Positions 25,631-34,167 of a stretch of 64,000 nt of DNA are shown one piece after another (positions within the stretch are counted from its first letter, which is position 1; each line of letters opens with the position of its first letter). The position numbers were made by a program, and so were the translations under genes. The notes under the pieces are model-generated. The model ran no database searches. It was not told where the DNA came from and saw only the letters and a list, made by a program, of their open reading frames with translations. This DNA comes from Bacteroidia bacterium (GTDB taxonomy: Bacteria > Bacteroidota > Bacteroidia > B-17B0 > Aurantibacillaceae), in NCBI GenBank assembly GCA_016787785.1, contig JAEUTO010000011.1:248001-312000 (forward strand), written 5' to 3'.

Positions 25631-28600
25631 TTATTGCTTAATAAATTTATAAACGGCCTGTTTTTTGCCTTGCGTTAAATTTAAAAAATAAACGCCATTT
25701 GCCAGGTTTTGTGTAGAGATACGGATTTCGTTACCGGTTCCGGATTTTATTCCCGCGCTAACGACAATTTGTCCTAAATTATCCTGTATCTCGTATTTTA
25801 TCTCTTCGTTCACTGTTTTTTCAAAAACAAGGTGTAGCTCGTCTTTTACGGGATTTGGACCAATACTGATGTTTGAAAAAACTGAAGAGAATTCAGCCAA
25901 ACCAACACCGGTAATTTGCAGAGGTTGTGATGATACAACGCAATTGCCATTTGCTGCCCAAACACTGTAATAACCATCCGCAGTTGGAGTGTAAGTGCTT
26001 GAAGTAGCGCCTAATATTGGGCTTCCATTTAAATACCACTGGTACGTACTTGCTGTAACAGTTGTACTTAGATATCCCGACATTGCAATAACTGTAGGTG
26101 TTTGCGGGAGCGCATTAATAAACAGGGTTGAACTACCGGTTACACTGCAGGCGCCTAAAGAGGCGGTATAGTTATATACGGCATCTACGGTATTTGAAAC
26201 GCCAATAGACAGGCCTTGCTGACCAGTATCCCAATTAACTAAATTTGCATTTGTGTTTACGCTTATAAAACCAACCTGGTTTGCGCAAACAGAAGCGGTA
26301 ACTGGCGTAACTGTTGGCGAATTTATAATTGAAACCGTAGAAATGTATGGGGTGCTTGGCCCGTTGCCATTTGTAGAAACCAGTGTAACTGTATAAACTC
26401 CTGTAGCAGTATAGGTTACCGTAGGGTTTTGAACTGTTGATGTAGCAGGCGCTCCGCCAGGGAAACTCCAGCTCCATGATGTAGGAACGTTTGCAGAAAC
26501 ATCGTTAAATTGTAGTGCAGTATTTATACATCCCGGAGAAAAAGCGGTACTAAAGGCTGCAAACGGCGCTGCTGTTGGGTTGCTGTAAAGATCTGTTTCC
26601 CACACACCCCGTGCATAGGTGGATGCTCTTAATTTTCCTGTTGGATAATAGATCTCCATATCGCTTACTACAACATTTGGAAGGCCCGTCATGTAAGGCA
26701 TCCAGCTAGACATACTTGCTTCGCGATAATAAACTCCCATATCCGTTCCAACGTATAATGCCTGTGGAGAATTTTTTGTGTAAACAATACAGTTTGCAGG
26801 AATATTTGGCAAACCGGTTGAATAATTTGTCCATGTGGCACCTCCATTATTTGAAGCAAATACCTTAGTTCCCGAAGTATAGCCCGATACAGTAACATAA
26901 ATTTGATTTGGATTTAAATTATCCATTGCAAGATCGGTAATTTGGTTTGTACCGATTGGCAAACCCGTGGAAACAATTGACCAGGAAGTTCCACCGTTAG
27001 AGGTTTTCCAAACGCCGCCTGGTGATGTAGCATAGATAAAATTATTATTTGAGGGGCAAATTTCTATCTCATCCAGTGTTGCTCCTATATTTCCTACTTG
27101 CGTCCATATAGTTCCTTGGTTAGTAGATTTAAAAACCTGTTGATAGCCGCAATAAAATGTGTTTTGAACCTGCGGATCCTGAACAATAGGCGCAAGCCAG
27201 GGCCCGGTTCCTGTTAATCCATTTGTAATGCCTACAAACGAAGCACCTCCGTTTGTTGATCTACCAAAATTGCCATATTGTGATGAAGCAATTATTAAAT
27301 TATTATTATTCCAATCAATAAAACAATCCATTCCATCGCCTCCATATATTTCGCTCCAAGCTGAGCCGTTAGACAAGTTTGTTCCGTTATCCTGGTGCCC
27401 GGTAACTATCTTTGCCGGGTTAGATGCTGAAAGTCCCAATCTGTATATTTGTGCAATGTTCATATTACCGTTAATTGTTGTCCACGTAGTGCCGCCATTG
27501 GTTGTGCGAGCAATACCACCATCAGTTCCCAAATAACAAGTAGTGCCTGAAGTATAATAAACAACATGTAAATCGGCGTGTACGTAAGGCTTGCCGCCTC
27601 CACCATACCAGTGTGTATTCAAGGTCCAGGTTGAACCACCGTTTGTAGATTTCCAACTGTTAACACCGCCAACCGTTATTTCATTAGCATTAGTTGGTGA
27701 AGCGTCAATGGCTAGATCATACCAAGCCTGCCCGCCAACATCAGAACCATTTGTACTCCAGCCCATAATGTTTGGAGAGCTGCTCATTTGGGTCCAATTT
27801 GTGCCGGTATTAGTTGAACGGTATAATCCGCCAAAACCATTGTTAGTAGCACCTACCATTATATAAACATAATTATTATTAGCTGGCGTAACTGCTAAAG
27901 ATAAACGGGTACTTGATAAAGAGCTTGGCGAAACTGATATACCCGTAAATGAAGCACCACCGTTTGTAGAACGTAAAAAGCTGCCATTTGTTACAAGGTA
28001 AACTGTGGTCGTATCGCCAGGACGATATTCTGCATCGACGTAATTGCCATTAGCAACAAGGCTCCAGGTAATTCCTGCATCTAAAGAACGGTAAGCTCCA
28101 ACACTGGATGCCACGATCAATGTGTTTGGATTAATCGGATTAATCAATAAACGGTAAATTCTTCTTAATTGTGATGTTTGCCATACTAACCCTGTTGGTC
28201 CCCAGGTTTGTCCGCCGTCACCTGATCTTAGAACGCCTGTAGAATGAGTATCTCCTGCGTCTTTATCGCCGGTTGCAACATAGATTACGTTTGTATTGAT
28301 GGGATTTATTGCAATATCAGAAATGCCACAAGATGCAATTTGATCGGTAGTAGTAGTATAACTTACACCCCCATTGTTACTCATCCAAAAACCACCGGCT
28401 GAAGCACCAACATAGATTGTGTTTGGGTCGCCGGGTTTTATTTGAATACATTGTATCCTGCCCGCATCACCGCCTGTTGGCGATCCAAACGGTCCTAAAG
28501 GAACCCAGTTTGCTGTGGTTGCGCTTGTTGCTGCATTGCTAATTAATTTTTGTTCTGGATTTTCCTGTAAATGTTTTTGAAATTGTTCGTAGGCATAACT

Positions 28601-28840
28601 GCGCGATGCAAATTTCATATCGCCTGTTGGGTAAACACGAGGCTCAACAAACCATTGCCACCTTCTAAAAGCTTTATATCCCTTACCTCTCTCATAAGTT
28701 TTATCCTTCCAATAACTTTCAAATTCTTTTACTATATCGTAATAATTTGCGTTAGGATCGCGCATCATTTCTGTCCATTTTTGTGCATATGCGTTATTAA
28801 ATAGACTTGCAATAATAAAAAGAAATATAATTTTTTTCAT
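25631..28840 (-). CDS. Giant T9SS-secreted protein with Asp-box repeats and PKD domain
   Basis: 1069 residues. Signal peptide to AYAQ (20). Residues about 105-745 form beta-propeller-type Asp-box (BNR) repeats of the S-x-(N/D)-x-G-x-(T/S)-W kind, for example STNTGTNW, STNGGSTW, TTNGGTTW, STNQGTIW and TSNGGTSW; this is the sortilin/VPS10 or sialidase-like propeller layout. Residues about 755-840 are a PKD domain (ALQFNDVSANVPTSWSWSFPGG then YTATGVYTVTLVSTNG). Ig-like sequence follows, and the C-terminus (IGPNPVKDEL, DNLGQIVV, NLANGVYFLNLTQG) is a type A T9SS sorting domain. No catalytic residues of a sialidase or peptidase could be assigned, so an adhesive or carbohydrate-binding role is only a guess. 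Single gene; divergent from tatA. Confidence 0.85.
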   Translation of the reverse strand: MKKIIFLFIIASLFNNAYAQKWTEMMRDPNANYYDIVKEFESYWKDKTYERGKGYKAFRRWQWFVEPRVYPTGDMKFASRSYAYEQFQKHLQENPEQKLISNAATSATTANWVPLGPFGSPTGGDAGRIQCIQIKPGDPNTIYVGASAGGFWMSNNGGVSYTTTTDQIASCGISDIAINPINTNVIYVATGDKDAGDTHSTGVLRSGDGGQTWGPTGLVWQTSQLRRIYRLLINPINPNTLIVASSVGAYRSLDAGITWSLVANGNYVDAEYRPGDTTTVYLVTNGSFLRSTNGGASFTGISVSPSSLSSTRLSLAVTPANNNYVYIMVGATNNGFGGLYRSTNTGTNWTQMSSSPNIMGWSTNGSDVGGQAWYDLAIDASPTNANEITVGGVNSWKSTNGGSTWTLNTHWYGGGGKPYVHADLHVVYYTSGTTCYLGTDGGIARTTNGGTTWTTINGNMNIAQIYRLGLSASNPAKIVTGHQDNGTNLSNGSAWSEIYGGDGMDCFIDWNNNNLIIASSQYGNFGRSTNGGASFVGITNGLTGTGPWLAPIVQDPQVQNTFYCGYQQVFKSTNQGTIWTQVGNIGATLDEIEICPSNNNFIYATSPGGVWKTSNGGTSWSIVSTGLPIGTNQITDLAMDNLNPNQIYVTVSGYTSGTKVFASNNGGATWTNYSTGLPNIPANCIVYTKNSPQALYVGTDMGVYYREASMSSWMPYMTGLPNVVVSDMEIYYPTGKLRASTYARGVWETDLYSNPTAAPFAAFSTAFSPGCINTALQFNDVSANVPTSWSWSFPGGAPATSTVQNPTVTYTATGVYTVTLVSTNGNGPSTPYISTVSIINSPTVTPVTASVCANQVGFISVNTNANLVNWDTGQQGLSIGVSNTVDAVYNYTASLGACSVTGSSTLFINALPQTPTVIAMSGYLSTTVTASTYQWYLNGSPILGATSSTYTPTADGYYSVWAANGNCVVSSQPLQITGVGLAEFSSVFSNISIGPNPVKDELHLVFEKTVNEEIKYEIQDNLGQIVVSAGIKSGTGNEIRISTQNLANGVYFLNLTQGKKQAVYKFIKQ

Positions 28841-28998
28841 ATGTAGTGTTTTCGTGTTCTTAAAAATATTGAGAAAATAAAATTAAGCTATTTAAATAAT
28901 AAAACGATTGCCTTTTATAGAGTAATGTGGCCTTTTGAAGAAATTTGCCCTAAAATATTTAGGTTTTATGGCTGTTTGAAGCTAATTAACTGTTTATT

Positions 28999-29029
28999 TT
29001 TGCTTTTAAAGCAATATTTAATACCTTTG
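28999..29029 (+). promoter_or_regulatory. Near-consensus Bacteroidota promoter of tatA
   Basis: TTTG (28999-29002) and TACCTTTG (29022-29029) are 19 bases apart, the same spacing as at the surface-operon promoter. Transcription would start near 29035, about 13 bases before the tatA ATG at 29048. Confidence 0.75.
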
Positions 29030-29047
29030 TGGTCAATAATTTAAAAC

Positions 29048-29242
29048 ATGACACCAACATTCATTTTAGGTATTTTAGGCGGCTTAGGTGCACCAGAGAT
29101 CATTATCATTTTAGTAATTGTTTTATTAATGTTCGGCGGTAAAAAAATTCCGGAATTAATGAAAGGCCTTGGAAGAGGTATTAAGGATTTTAAAGATGCC
29201 AGCAAAGGCACAACTGATAATTCTGAAATAGAGAAAAAATAA
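29048..29242 (+). CDS. tatA: Sec-independent protein translocase TatA
   Basis: Pore-forming component of the twin-arginine translocation system, 64 residues. Layout: short N-terminus, one membrane helix ([13 protein letters not shown]), the [17 protein letters not shown] amphipathic helix with the conserved Phe-Gly, and a charged tail. It exports folded cofactor proteins; the Tat-signal superoxide dismutase in this window is a likely client. It has its own promoter and is followed by a hairpin, so it forms a small transcription unit ahead of gatA. tatC is not in the window. Confidence 0.94.
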   Translation: MTPTFILGILGGLGAPEIIIILVIVLLMFGGKKIPELMKGLGRGIKDFKDASKGTTDNSEIEKK

Positions 29243-29261
29243 TTTTATTATTTATAACTTT

Positions 29262-29301
29262 AAAGCGTTATTCAAACATGAGTAACGCTTTTGTTGTTTT
29301 T
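29262..29301 (+). terminator. Terminator or attenuator between tatA and gatA
   Basis: A nine-base-pair perfect stem, AAAGCGTTA (29262-29270) with TAACGCTTT (29283-29291), a 12-base loop and a T-rich tail (TGTTGTTTTT). It lies 15 bases before the gatA start. Confidence 0.65.
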
Positions 29302-29315
29302 AAAAACCAGATCAC

Positions 29316-30734
29316 GTGTATTCATTTTCCAACATAACTAATTTACAATCGGATCTAAAAGCCGGTAAAATTACGTGCTTGGCCCTTGTAGAGCAAGCAC
29401 TTTCAGCCATTTCAGAAAAAAAACATTTAAATGCTTTTTTAGAAGTGTTTGATGCTTCGGCAAAAGAAGCGGCGAAAAGAGCAGATGAAAAAATAAAAAT
29501 GGGATCCGCCGGAAGACTTGCTGGTGTTATTATTGGCTTAAAAGATAATATCTGCTATAAAGGCCATAAAGTTTCGGCCTCATCAAAAATATTGGAAGGT
29601 TTTGAGTCGCTTTATTCTGCAACGGTTGTAGAAAAATTGTTGGCAGAAGATGCTATCATTATCGGACGCACAAATTGTGATGAATTTGCAATGGGCAGCA
29701 GTAACGAAAATTCTGCTTTTGGAAATGTATTAAATCCATTGAACGAAAAATGTGTTCCCGGGGGCTCATCAGGTGGAGCAGCTGTTGCGGTGGCAGCAAA
29801 TTTATGCCATGTTACTTTAGGCTCAGATACCGGCGGTTCAATCCGCCAACCAGCTTCTTTTACAGGCACTGTAGGGTTTAAACCAACATACGGCAGGGTT
29901 TCGCGTTATGGATTAATTGCATACGCTTCTTCCTTCGATCAGATTGGACCGATTACGAAAACGGTAGATGATACAGCTATTATTATGGAAATAATTAGTG
30001 GTCTCGATAAGAACGATAATACCTCATCCTCCAAAAAAGTTGATACTTACAGTAAAGAACTGCTTAGCGATAAAAAATATAAGATTGCTTACTTAAAAGA
30101 GTGTGTTGAGGCCGAAGGTATTGATCCTGAAGTAAAACAGGCTGTTTTAAACCAAATTGAATGGTTAAAAAGCAAAGGACACACCGTTGAAGCTGTAAGT
30201 TTTCCTTATCTTGAATTTTTGGTGCCAACCTATTATGTTTTAACTACTGCCGAAGCTTCTTCTAACCTTTCGCGGTTTGACGGAATACATTATGGCTTTA
30301 GAAGTAAGAATGCCACTGATCTTGAAAGCACTTATAAAAAATCGCGCAGCGAAGGTTTTGGTAAAGAAGTAAAACGCCGTATTATGCTTGGTACATTTGT
30401 ATTAAGTGCCGGCTATTATGATGCGTATTACAGTAAAGGACAAAAAGTACGTCGTATCATTCACGAAAAAACCAAAGAGATCTTTAATACATACGATTTT
30501 ATTTTAACGCCTTCAACGCCGGGCACAGCTTTTGAGTTTGGAAAAAATAGCGCAGATCCTATTAAGATGTACCTGGAAGATATTTTTACCGTTCAGGCAA
30601 ATATCGCGGGCGTGCCTGCCATATCAGTGCCTTGCGGCAAACACAGCAATGGCTTACCCATTGGTTTACAATTAATGGCCAATTATTTTGAAGAAGCTAA
30701 ATTGCTAAATCTCGCTTCCAAAATTGAAGCCTAA
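29316..30734 (+). CDS. gatA: Asp-tRNA(Asn)/Glu-tRNA(Gln) amidotransferase subunit A
   Basis: Amidase subunit of the GatCAB complex, which converts Glu-tRNA(Gln) and Asp-tRNA(Asn) to the correct charged tRNAs. 472 residues, normal length, from a GTG start at 29316. The amidase signature contains the Ser-cisSer-Lys triad: Lys in GVIIGLKDNICYKG, and the serines in GGSSGGAAVAVAANL and LGSDTGGSIRQPASF. gatB and gatC are not adjacent, as is common in Bacteroidota. It sits 73 bases after tatA behind a hairpin, so transcription may be partly readthrough. Confidence 0.95.
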   Translation: MYSFSNITNLQSDLKAGKITCLALVEQALSAISEKKHLNAFLEVFDASAKEAAKRADEKIKMGSAGRLAGVIIGLKDNICYKGHKVSASSKILEGFESLYSATVVEKLLAEDAIIIGRTNCDEFAMGSSNENSAFGNVLNPLNEKCVPGGSSGGAAVAVAANLCHVTLGSDTGGSIRQPASFTGTVGFKPTYGRVSRYGLIAYASSFDQIGPITKTVDDTAIIMEIISGLDKNDNTSSSKKVDTYSKELLSDKKYKIAYLKECVEAEGIDPEVKQAVLNQIEWLKSKGHTVEAVSFPYLEFLVPTYYVLTTAEASSNLSRFDGIHYGFRSKNATDLESTYKKSRSEGFGKEVKRRIMLGTFVLSAGYYDAYYSKGQKVRRIIHEKTKEIFNTYDFILTPSTPGTAFEFGKNSADPIKMYLEDIFTVQANIAGVPAISVPCGKHSNGLPIGLQLMANYFEEAKLLNLASKIEA

Positions 30735-30827
30735 ATCGATCTTGTTTTAATAAATAAAAATTATCAAAAGATTAGCATAGTCTGCATAAATCTTTTAAAT
30801 TTACCTTGAATTTTAAAAATCAATCTT

Positions 30828-31766
30828 ATGAAAGTATCCGTTATTGGTGCAGGAAATGTTGGAGCAACATGTGCAGAATACATCGCGCTTAATCGCATTG
30901 CGAGCGAAGTAGTTATTTTAGATATTAAAGAAAATTTTGCTGAAGGAAAAGCATTAGACCTAATGCAAACGGCAACATTAAACGGGTTTAATACACGTAT
31001 TAGCGGCAGCACTAACGATTATGCAAAAACTGCAGGCAGTAAAGTTGTGGTAATAACCAGCGGTATTCCTCGTAAACCAGGTATGACGCGTGAAGAATTG
31101 ATCGGCATCAATGCGGGAATTGTAAAAACAGTAACAGAAAATGTTTTAAAGCATTCGCCAGAAGCTATTATCATTGTTGTAAGTAATCCAATGGATACGA
31201 TGACTTATTTAGCTTTAAAAGAAAGTAAAATTCCTAAGAACAGAATTATTGGAATGGGTGGCATATTAGACAGCGCACGTTTTAAATGTTATTTATCAAT
31301 GGCATTAAATGCGCCTGCTAGCGATATTAGCGGCGTTGTAATTGGTGGCCATGGCGACACAACTATGATCCCTTTAACACGTTTAGCTTCTTATACTGGC
31401 GTTCCGGTTTCTCAATTTTTAGATGCAGAGGCATTGAAAAAAGTATCTGCTGATACAATGGTGGGTGGCGCTACTTTAACAGGTATGCTTGGAACCAGCG
31501 CGTGGTATGCTCCCGGAGCCGCCGTTGCTCAATTAGTAAATAGTATCATCAACGATCAGAAAAAATTATTCCCTTGCTGCGTTGCTTTAGATGGCGAATA
31601 CGGACAAAAAGATATTTGTTTAGGTGTTCCTGTTATTATTGGCAAGAATGGTTGGGAAAAAATTGTTGACTATAAATTGAATGCTGAAGAGCAAGCTGCT
31701 TTTAACAAAAGCGCTGATGCAGTTAGAGCAATGAACCAGGTTTTAGCAGATATGAAAACTGCTTAA
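30828..31766 (+). CDS. mdh: Malate dehydrogenase (LDH-like type)
   Basis: NAD-dependent interconversion of malate and oxaloacetate in the TCA cycle. 312 residues. NAD-binding motif VIGAGNVGATCA at 5-16; substrate loop IPRKPGMTREEL with the arginine pair typical of malate, not lactate, dehydrogenases; VSNPMD; catalytic His in GGHGDTTMIP. It is a single gene between gatA and a strong terminator. Confidence 0.96.
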   Translation: MKVSVIGAGNVGATCAEYIALNRIASEVVILDIKENFAEGKALDLMQTATLNGFNTRISGSTNDYAKTAGSKVVVITSGIPRKPGMTREELIGINAGIVKTVTENVLKHSPEAIIIVVSNPMDTMTYLALKESKIPKNRIIGMGGILDSARFKCYLSMALNAPASDISGVVIGGHGDTTMIPLTRLASYTGVPVSQFLDAEALKKVSADTMVGGATLTGMLGTSAWYAPGAAVAQLVNSIINDQKKLFPCCVALDGEYGQKDICLGVPVIIGKNGWEKIVDYKLNAEEQAAFNKSADAVRAMNQVLADMKTA

Positions 31767-31785
31767 TCCAATTCAACTATATTTT

Positions 31786-31818
31786 AAAAGCCGTCTCTGT
31801 TATGAGACGGCTTTTTTA
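31786..31818 (+). terminator. Rho-independent terminator after mdh
   Basis: Perfect stem AAAAGCCGTCTC with GAGACGGCTTTT, a six-base loop (31798-31803) and a T tract. The A-rich 5' side makes it usable in both directions. Confidence 0.92.
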
Positions 31819-31855
31819 TTTATAAAAACTTTGTGTTGTTTTTGCTTATTTTTAC

Positions 31856-33463
31856 ATGATAATGAAAAAAGCGTTAGCAGCATTATTTATGATCTGTTCT
31901 CTGTTCTCATCTGGTCAGTACGATCAAATGGCGCGCAACGCGTTTATTTCGGGCAATATTGATCCCGCATTTGATTATTGGAATATCTCAAAACCAAATT
32001 TAACCTTTCACTCTTCATTCAAACCTTATTTAAGCAGCACCTTTAATAATGCAACCGATTCTGCTGTGCCGTTTAAATTTTATGCTTTTAAAAATTTCTT
32101 CTTAAGTAAAATGTTGAATGAAAAACCAGAAAAAAGAATTTGGTATAACATTCAATTTCACCCCATCGTTGATGCAGAAATTGGTTATGATGGCTTAGCT
32201 AAAAGAGCTTTAACAGATGTTGTTGGAGGCACTCATTTAAAAATAAATATTAATAATGATTTTACCTTTGCAGGAACGATTGTGGGTGGCAAAACCATGT
32301 TGCCATTTTACATGGATACAATTTTATCCGGACAAAAAATAATTCCCACATACGGACAAGCTTACGGAAATAATAAAATGGGTTATTCGTTTATGGATTA
32401 CACGGGTTACGTTTCTTATTCGCCAAACAATAATAAAATATTTAATTTTCAGGCGGGCCGGGATAAACACTTTATTGGCGATGGCTACCGCAGCTTACTT
32501 TTAAGCGATAACGCACCGGCTTATCCTTTTTTTAGGATCAATACAAATATATGGCGCTTGCAATATAACGTTTGGTATGCGTGGATGTACGATGCGACAA
32601 ACGCAAATGGATTTCAAAAACAATTCACCAACAAATTTGCCGCTTTTCATTATTTAAGTTACAACATCACTAAAGAATTAAATATTGGGATGTTTGAAAA
32701 TATTGTTTTTAGAGGAACAGACTCTAATCAGGTCCGTAGTTTCGAAGTAAATTATTTAAACCCAATAATATTTTTCAGGCCGCAAGAGTATTCTGTTGGC
32801 TCGCCTGACAACGCATTTATTGGATTAAATGTAAATTACAAATTATTTAATCGATTAAAATTATACGGGCAGTTAGGCCTTGACGAGTTTTTCTTAAAAG
32901 AAATAAGGGCACGTAAAGGTTGGTGGGCAAACAAACAAGCCTGGCAATTGGGCGCTAAATATATTAATGCGTTTAATGTAAAAGGTTTGAGTTTACAAGC
33001 CGAGTATAACCAGGTAAGACCTTATACTTATACCCATGGTTTAGTAGAACAAAATTATGCACATTATGGTATGGCTCTTGCACATCCATTTGGCGCTAAT
33101 TTTAAAGAGTATTTGGGCTTTTTATCATATCGAAAAAATAATTGGGAGTTTAATTGGCAAGGCATGTATGCCATTGTTGGAAAAGATTCTGCTAATACAA
33201 AATCTAATTTAGGGCAGAATATTTTTTTAAGTTATACAACACGGCCTTATGAATACGGGCACAAAACTACACAAGGAATTAAAACCAACATTTTGCAAAG
33301 CAATTTAAAATTTACGTATTACCTGGTTCCAAATATGAATATGCGTTTGGAGTTGGGTTACATACAACGTTCGGAAACAAACGCCATGGAATATATCTTA
33401 CAAAACCCATTTATTTATTTTGGATTTAAGACAAGTTTCTGGAACAGGTACCGTGATCTTTAG
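31856..33463 (+). CDS. RemB-like outer-membrane beta-barrel protein
   Basis: 535 residues with a signal peptide ending near SSGQ. The start may be the ATG at 31862 (MKKALAALFM...), which gives a cleaner signal. The mature part is a series of amphipathic beta strands with aromatic girdles (for example YTGYVSYSPNNNKIFNFQAGRDKHFIGDGYRSLLLSDNA) and ends in aromatic-rich FGFKTSFWNRYRDL, consistent with an outer-membrane barrel. The sequence style matches gliding protein RemB and Wzi-like capsule assembly barrels of Bacteroidota; I infer RemB-like with moderate confidence. Its stop overlaps the stop of recO tail to tail by four bases. Confidence 0.6.
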   Translation: MIMKKALAALFMICSLFSSGQYDQMARNAFISGNIDPAFDYWNISKPNLTFHSSFKPYLSSTFNNATDSAVPFKFYAFKNFFLSKMLNEKPEKRIWYNIQFHPIVDAEIGYDGLAKRALTDVVGGTHLKININNDFTFAGTIVGGKTMLPFYMDTILSGQKIIPTYGQAYGNNKMGYSFMDYTGYVSYSPNNNKIFNFQAGRDKHFIGDGYRSLLLSDNAPAYPFFRINTNIWRLQYNVWYAWMYDATNANGFQKQFTNKFAAFHYLSYNITKELNIGMFENIVFRGTDSNQVRSFEVNYLNPIIFFRPQEYSVGSPDNAFIGLNVNYKLFNRLKLYGQLGLDEFFLKEIRARKGWWANKQAWQLGAKYINAFNVKGLSLQAEYNQVRPYTYTHGLVEQNYAHYGMALAHPFGANFKEYLGFLSYRKNNWEFNWQGMYAIVGKDSANTKSNLGQNIFLSYTTRPYEYGHKTTQGIKTNILQSNLKFTYYLVPNMNMRLELGYIQRSETNAMEYILQNPFIYFGFKTSFWNRYRDL

Positions 33464-34167
33464 GCCGAACTAACTTCTTTTAAAACTTCTAAACTTTTTA
33501 TTGTATTAAAGCCCGGAAAGTGTAAACGATAATAAGCCAACAACACTTCTAAAATCAGCTGTCGCTGTTCGTTAGAGATCTTTGATTTTAAAGCATTTAT
33601 TTTTAAAAACTCGGAAAACAACAATGAGTCTTCTTTGTTAAGTCCCAATGGAAAAGCAAGGGCCATAGATGAAAATTGGCCATCACGGCAATCAAAATAG
33701 GGTGTTTGTGTTGAGTAATTATTTTGAGGCTCCACACCAAAATATTTGGTAAGCTCGGTTAAAAAATACAAGTGTAAATTGATGAACTCGGTTTCTGTAT
33801 CGTTCAAATAAACTAAACACGATTCAATAAACTCATATAAGTGTTTGTTGGTGGCACTTTCTTTAATGGCCTTAATTAAGATCTCATTTAAGAATTGGGC
33901 GATGCTTAGTTTTGATAACGAATTCGAAATATTAGATAAAATATAGTAACTCGAAATCTCTGTAACCTGATGAACGTCTTTATTTTGTTTTAAAATAAGT
34001 TCGACATTAATTAAACTTAAAGGAAAGATATTGCTTGATCTTATATTTTTATTTAATACTACTGCGGCAGTTACAAGCCCGTTGTTATGAGTATAAATTT
34101 TTAAGATAAATTTTTTGTCGCCATGTTTAATTGCTTGTAAAACAATAGCTTTATCTGAAACACGCAT
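33460..34167 (-). CDS. recO: DNA repair protein RecO
   Basis: Recombination mediator that helps RecA replace SSB on single-stranded DNA with RecR. 235 residues. N-terminal OB fold begins MRVSDKAIVLQAIKHGDKKFILKIYTHNNG, followed by the helical C-terminal domain; the zinc Cys set of some RecO proteins is largely missing (one YFDCRDG). Its ATG shares a base with the TAA of porZ (TAATG), so it is translationally coupled to that gene. Confidence 0.88.
   Translation of the reverse strand: MRVSDKAIVLQAIKHGDKKFILKIYTHNNGLVTAAVVLNKNIRSSNIFPLSLINVELILKQNKDVHQVTEISSYYILSNISNSLSKLSIAQFLNEILIKAIKESATNKHLYEFIESCLVYLNDTETEFINLHLYFLTELTKYFGVEPQNNYSTQTPYFDCRDGQFSSMALAFPLGLNKEDSLLFSEFLKINALKSKISNEQRQLILEVLLAYYRLHFPGFNTIKSLEVLKEVSSA

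Noticed and set aside
27228-27866. Two plus-strand frames (102 and 91 codons) within the giant T9SS gene
   Set aside because: Antisense shadows of the repetitive Asp-box coding sequence; Pro-rich translation mirrors the Gly/Thr-rich sense strand.
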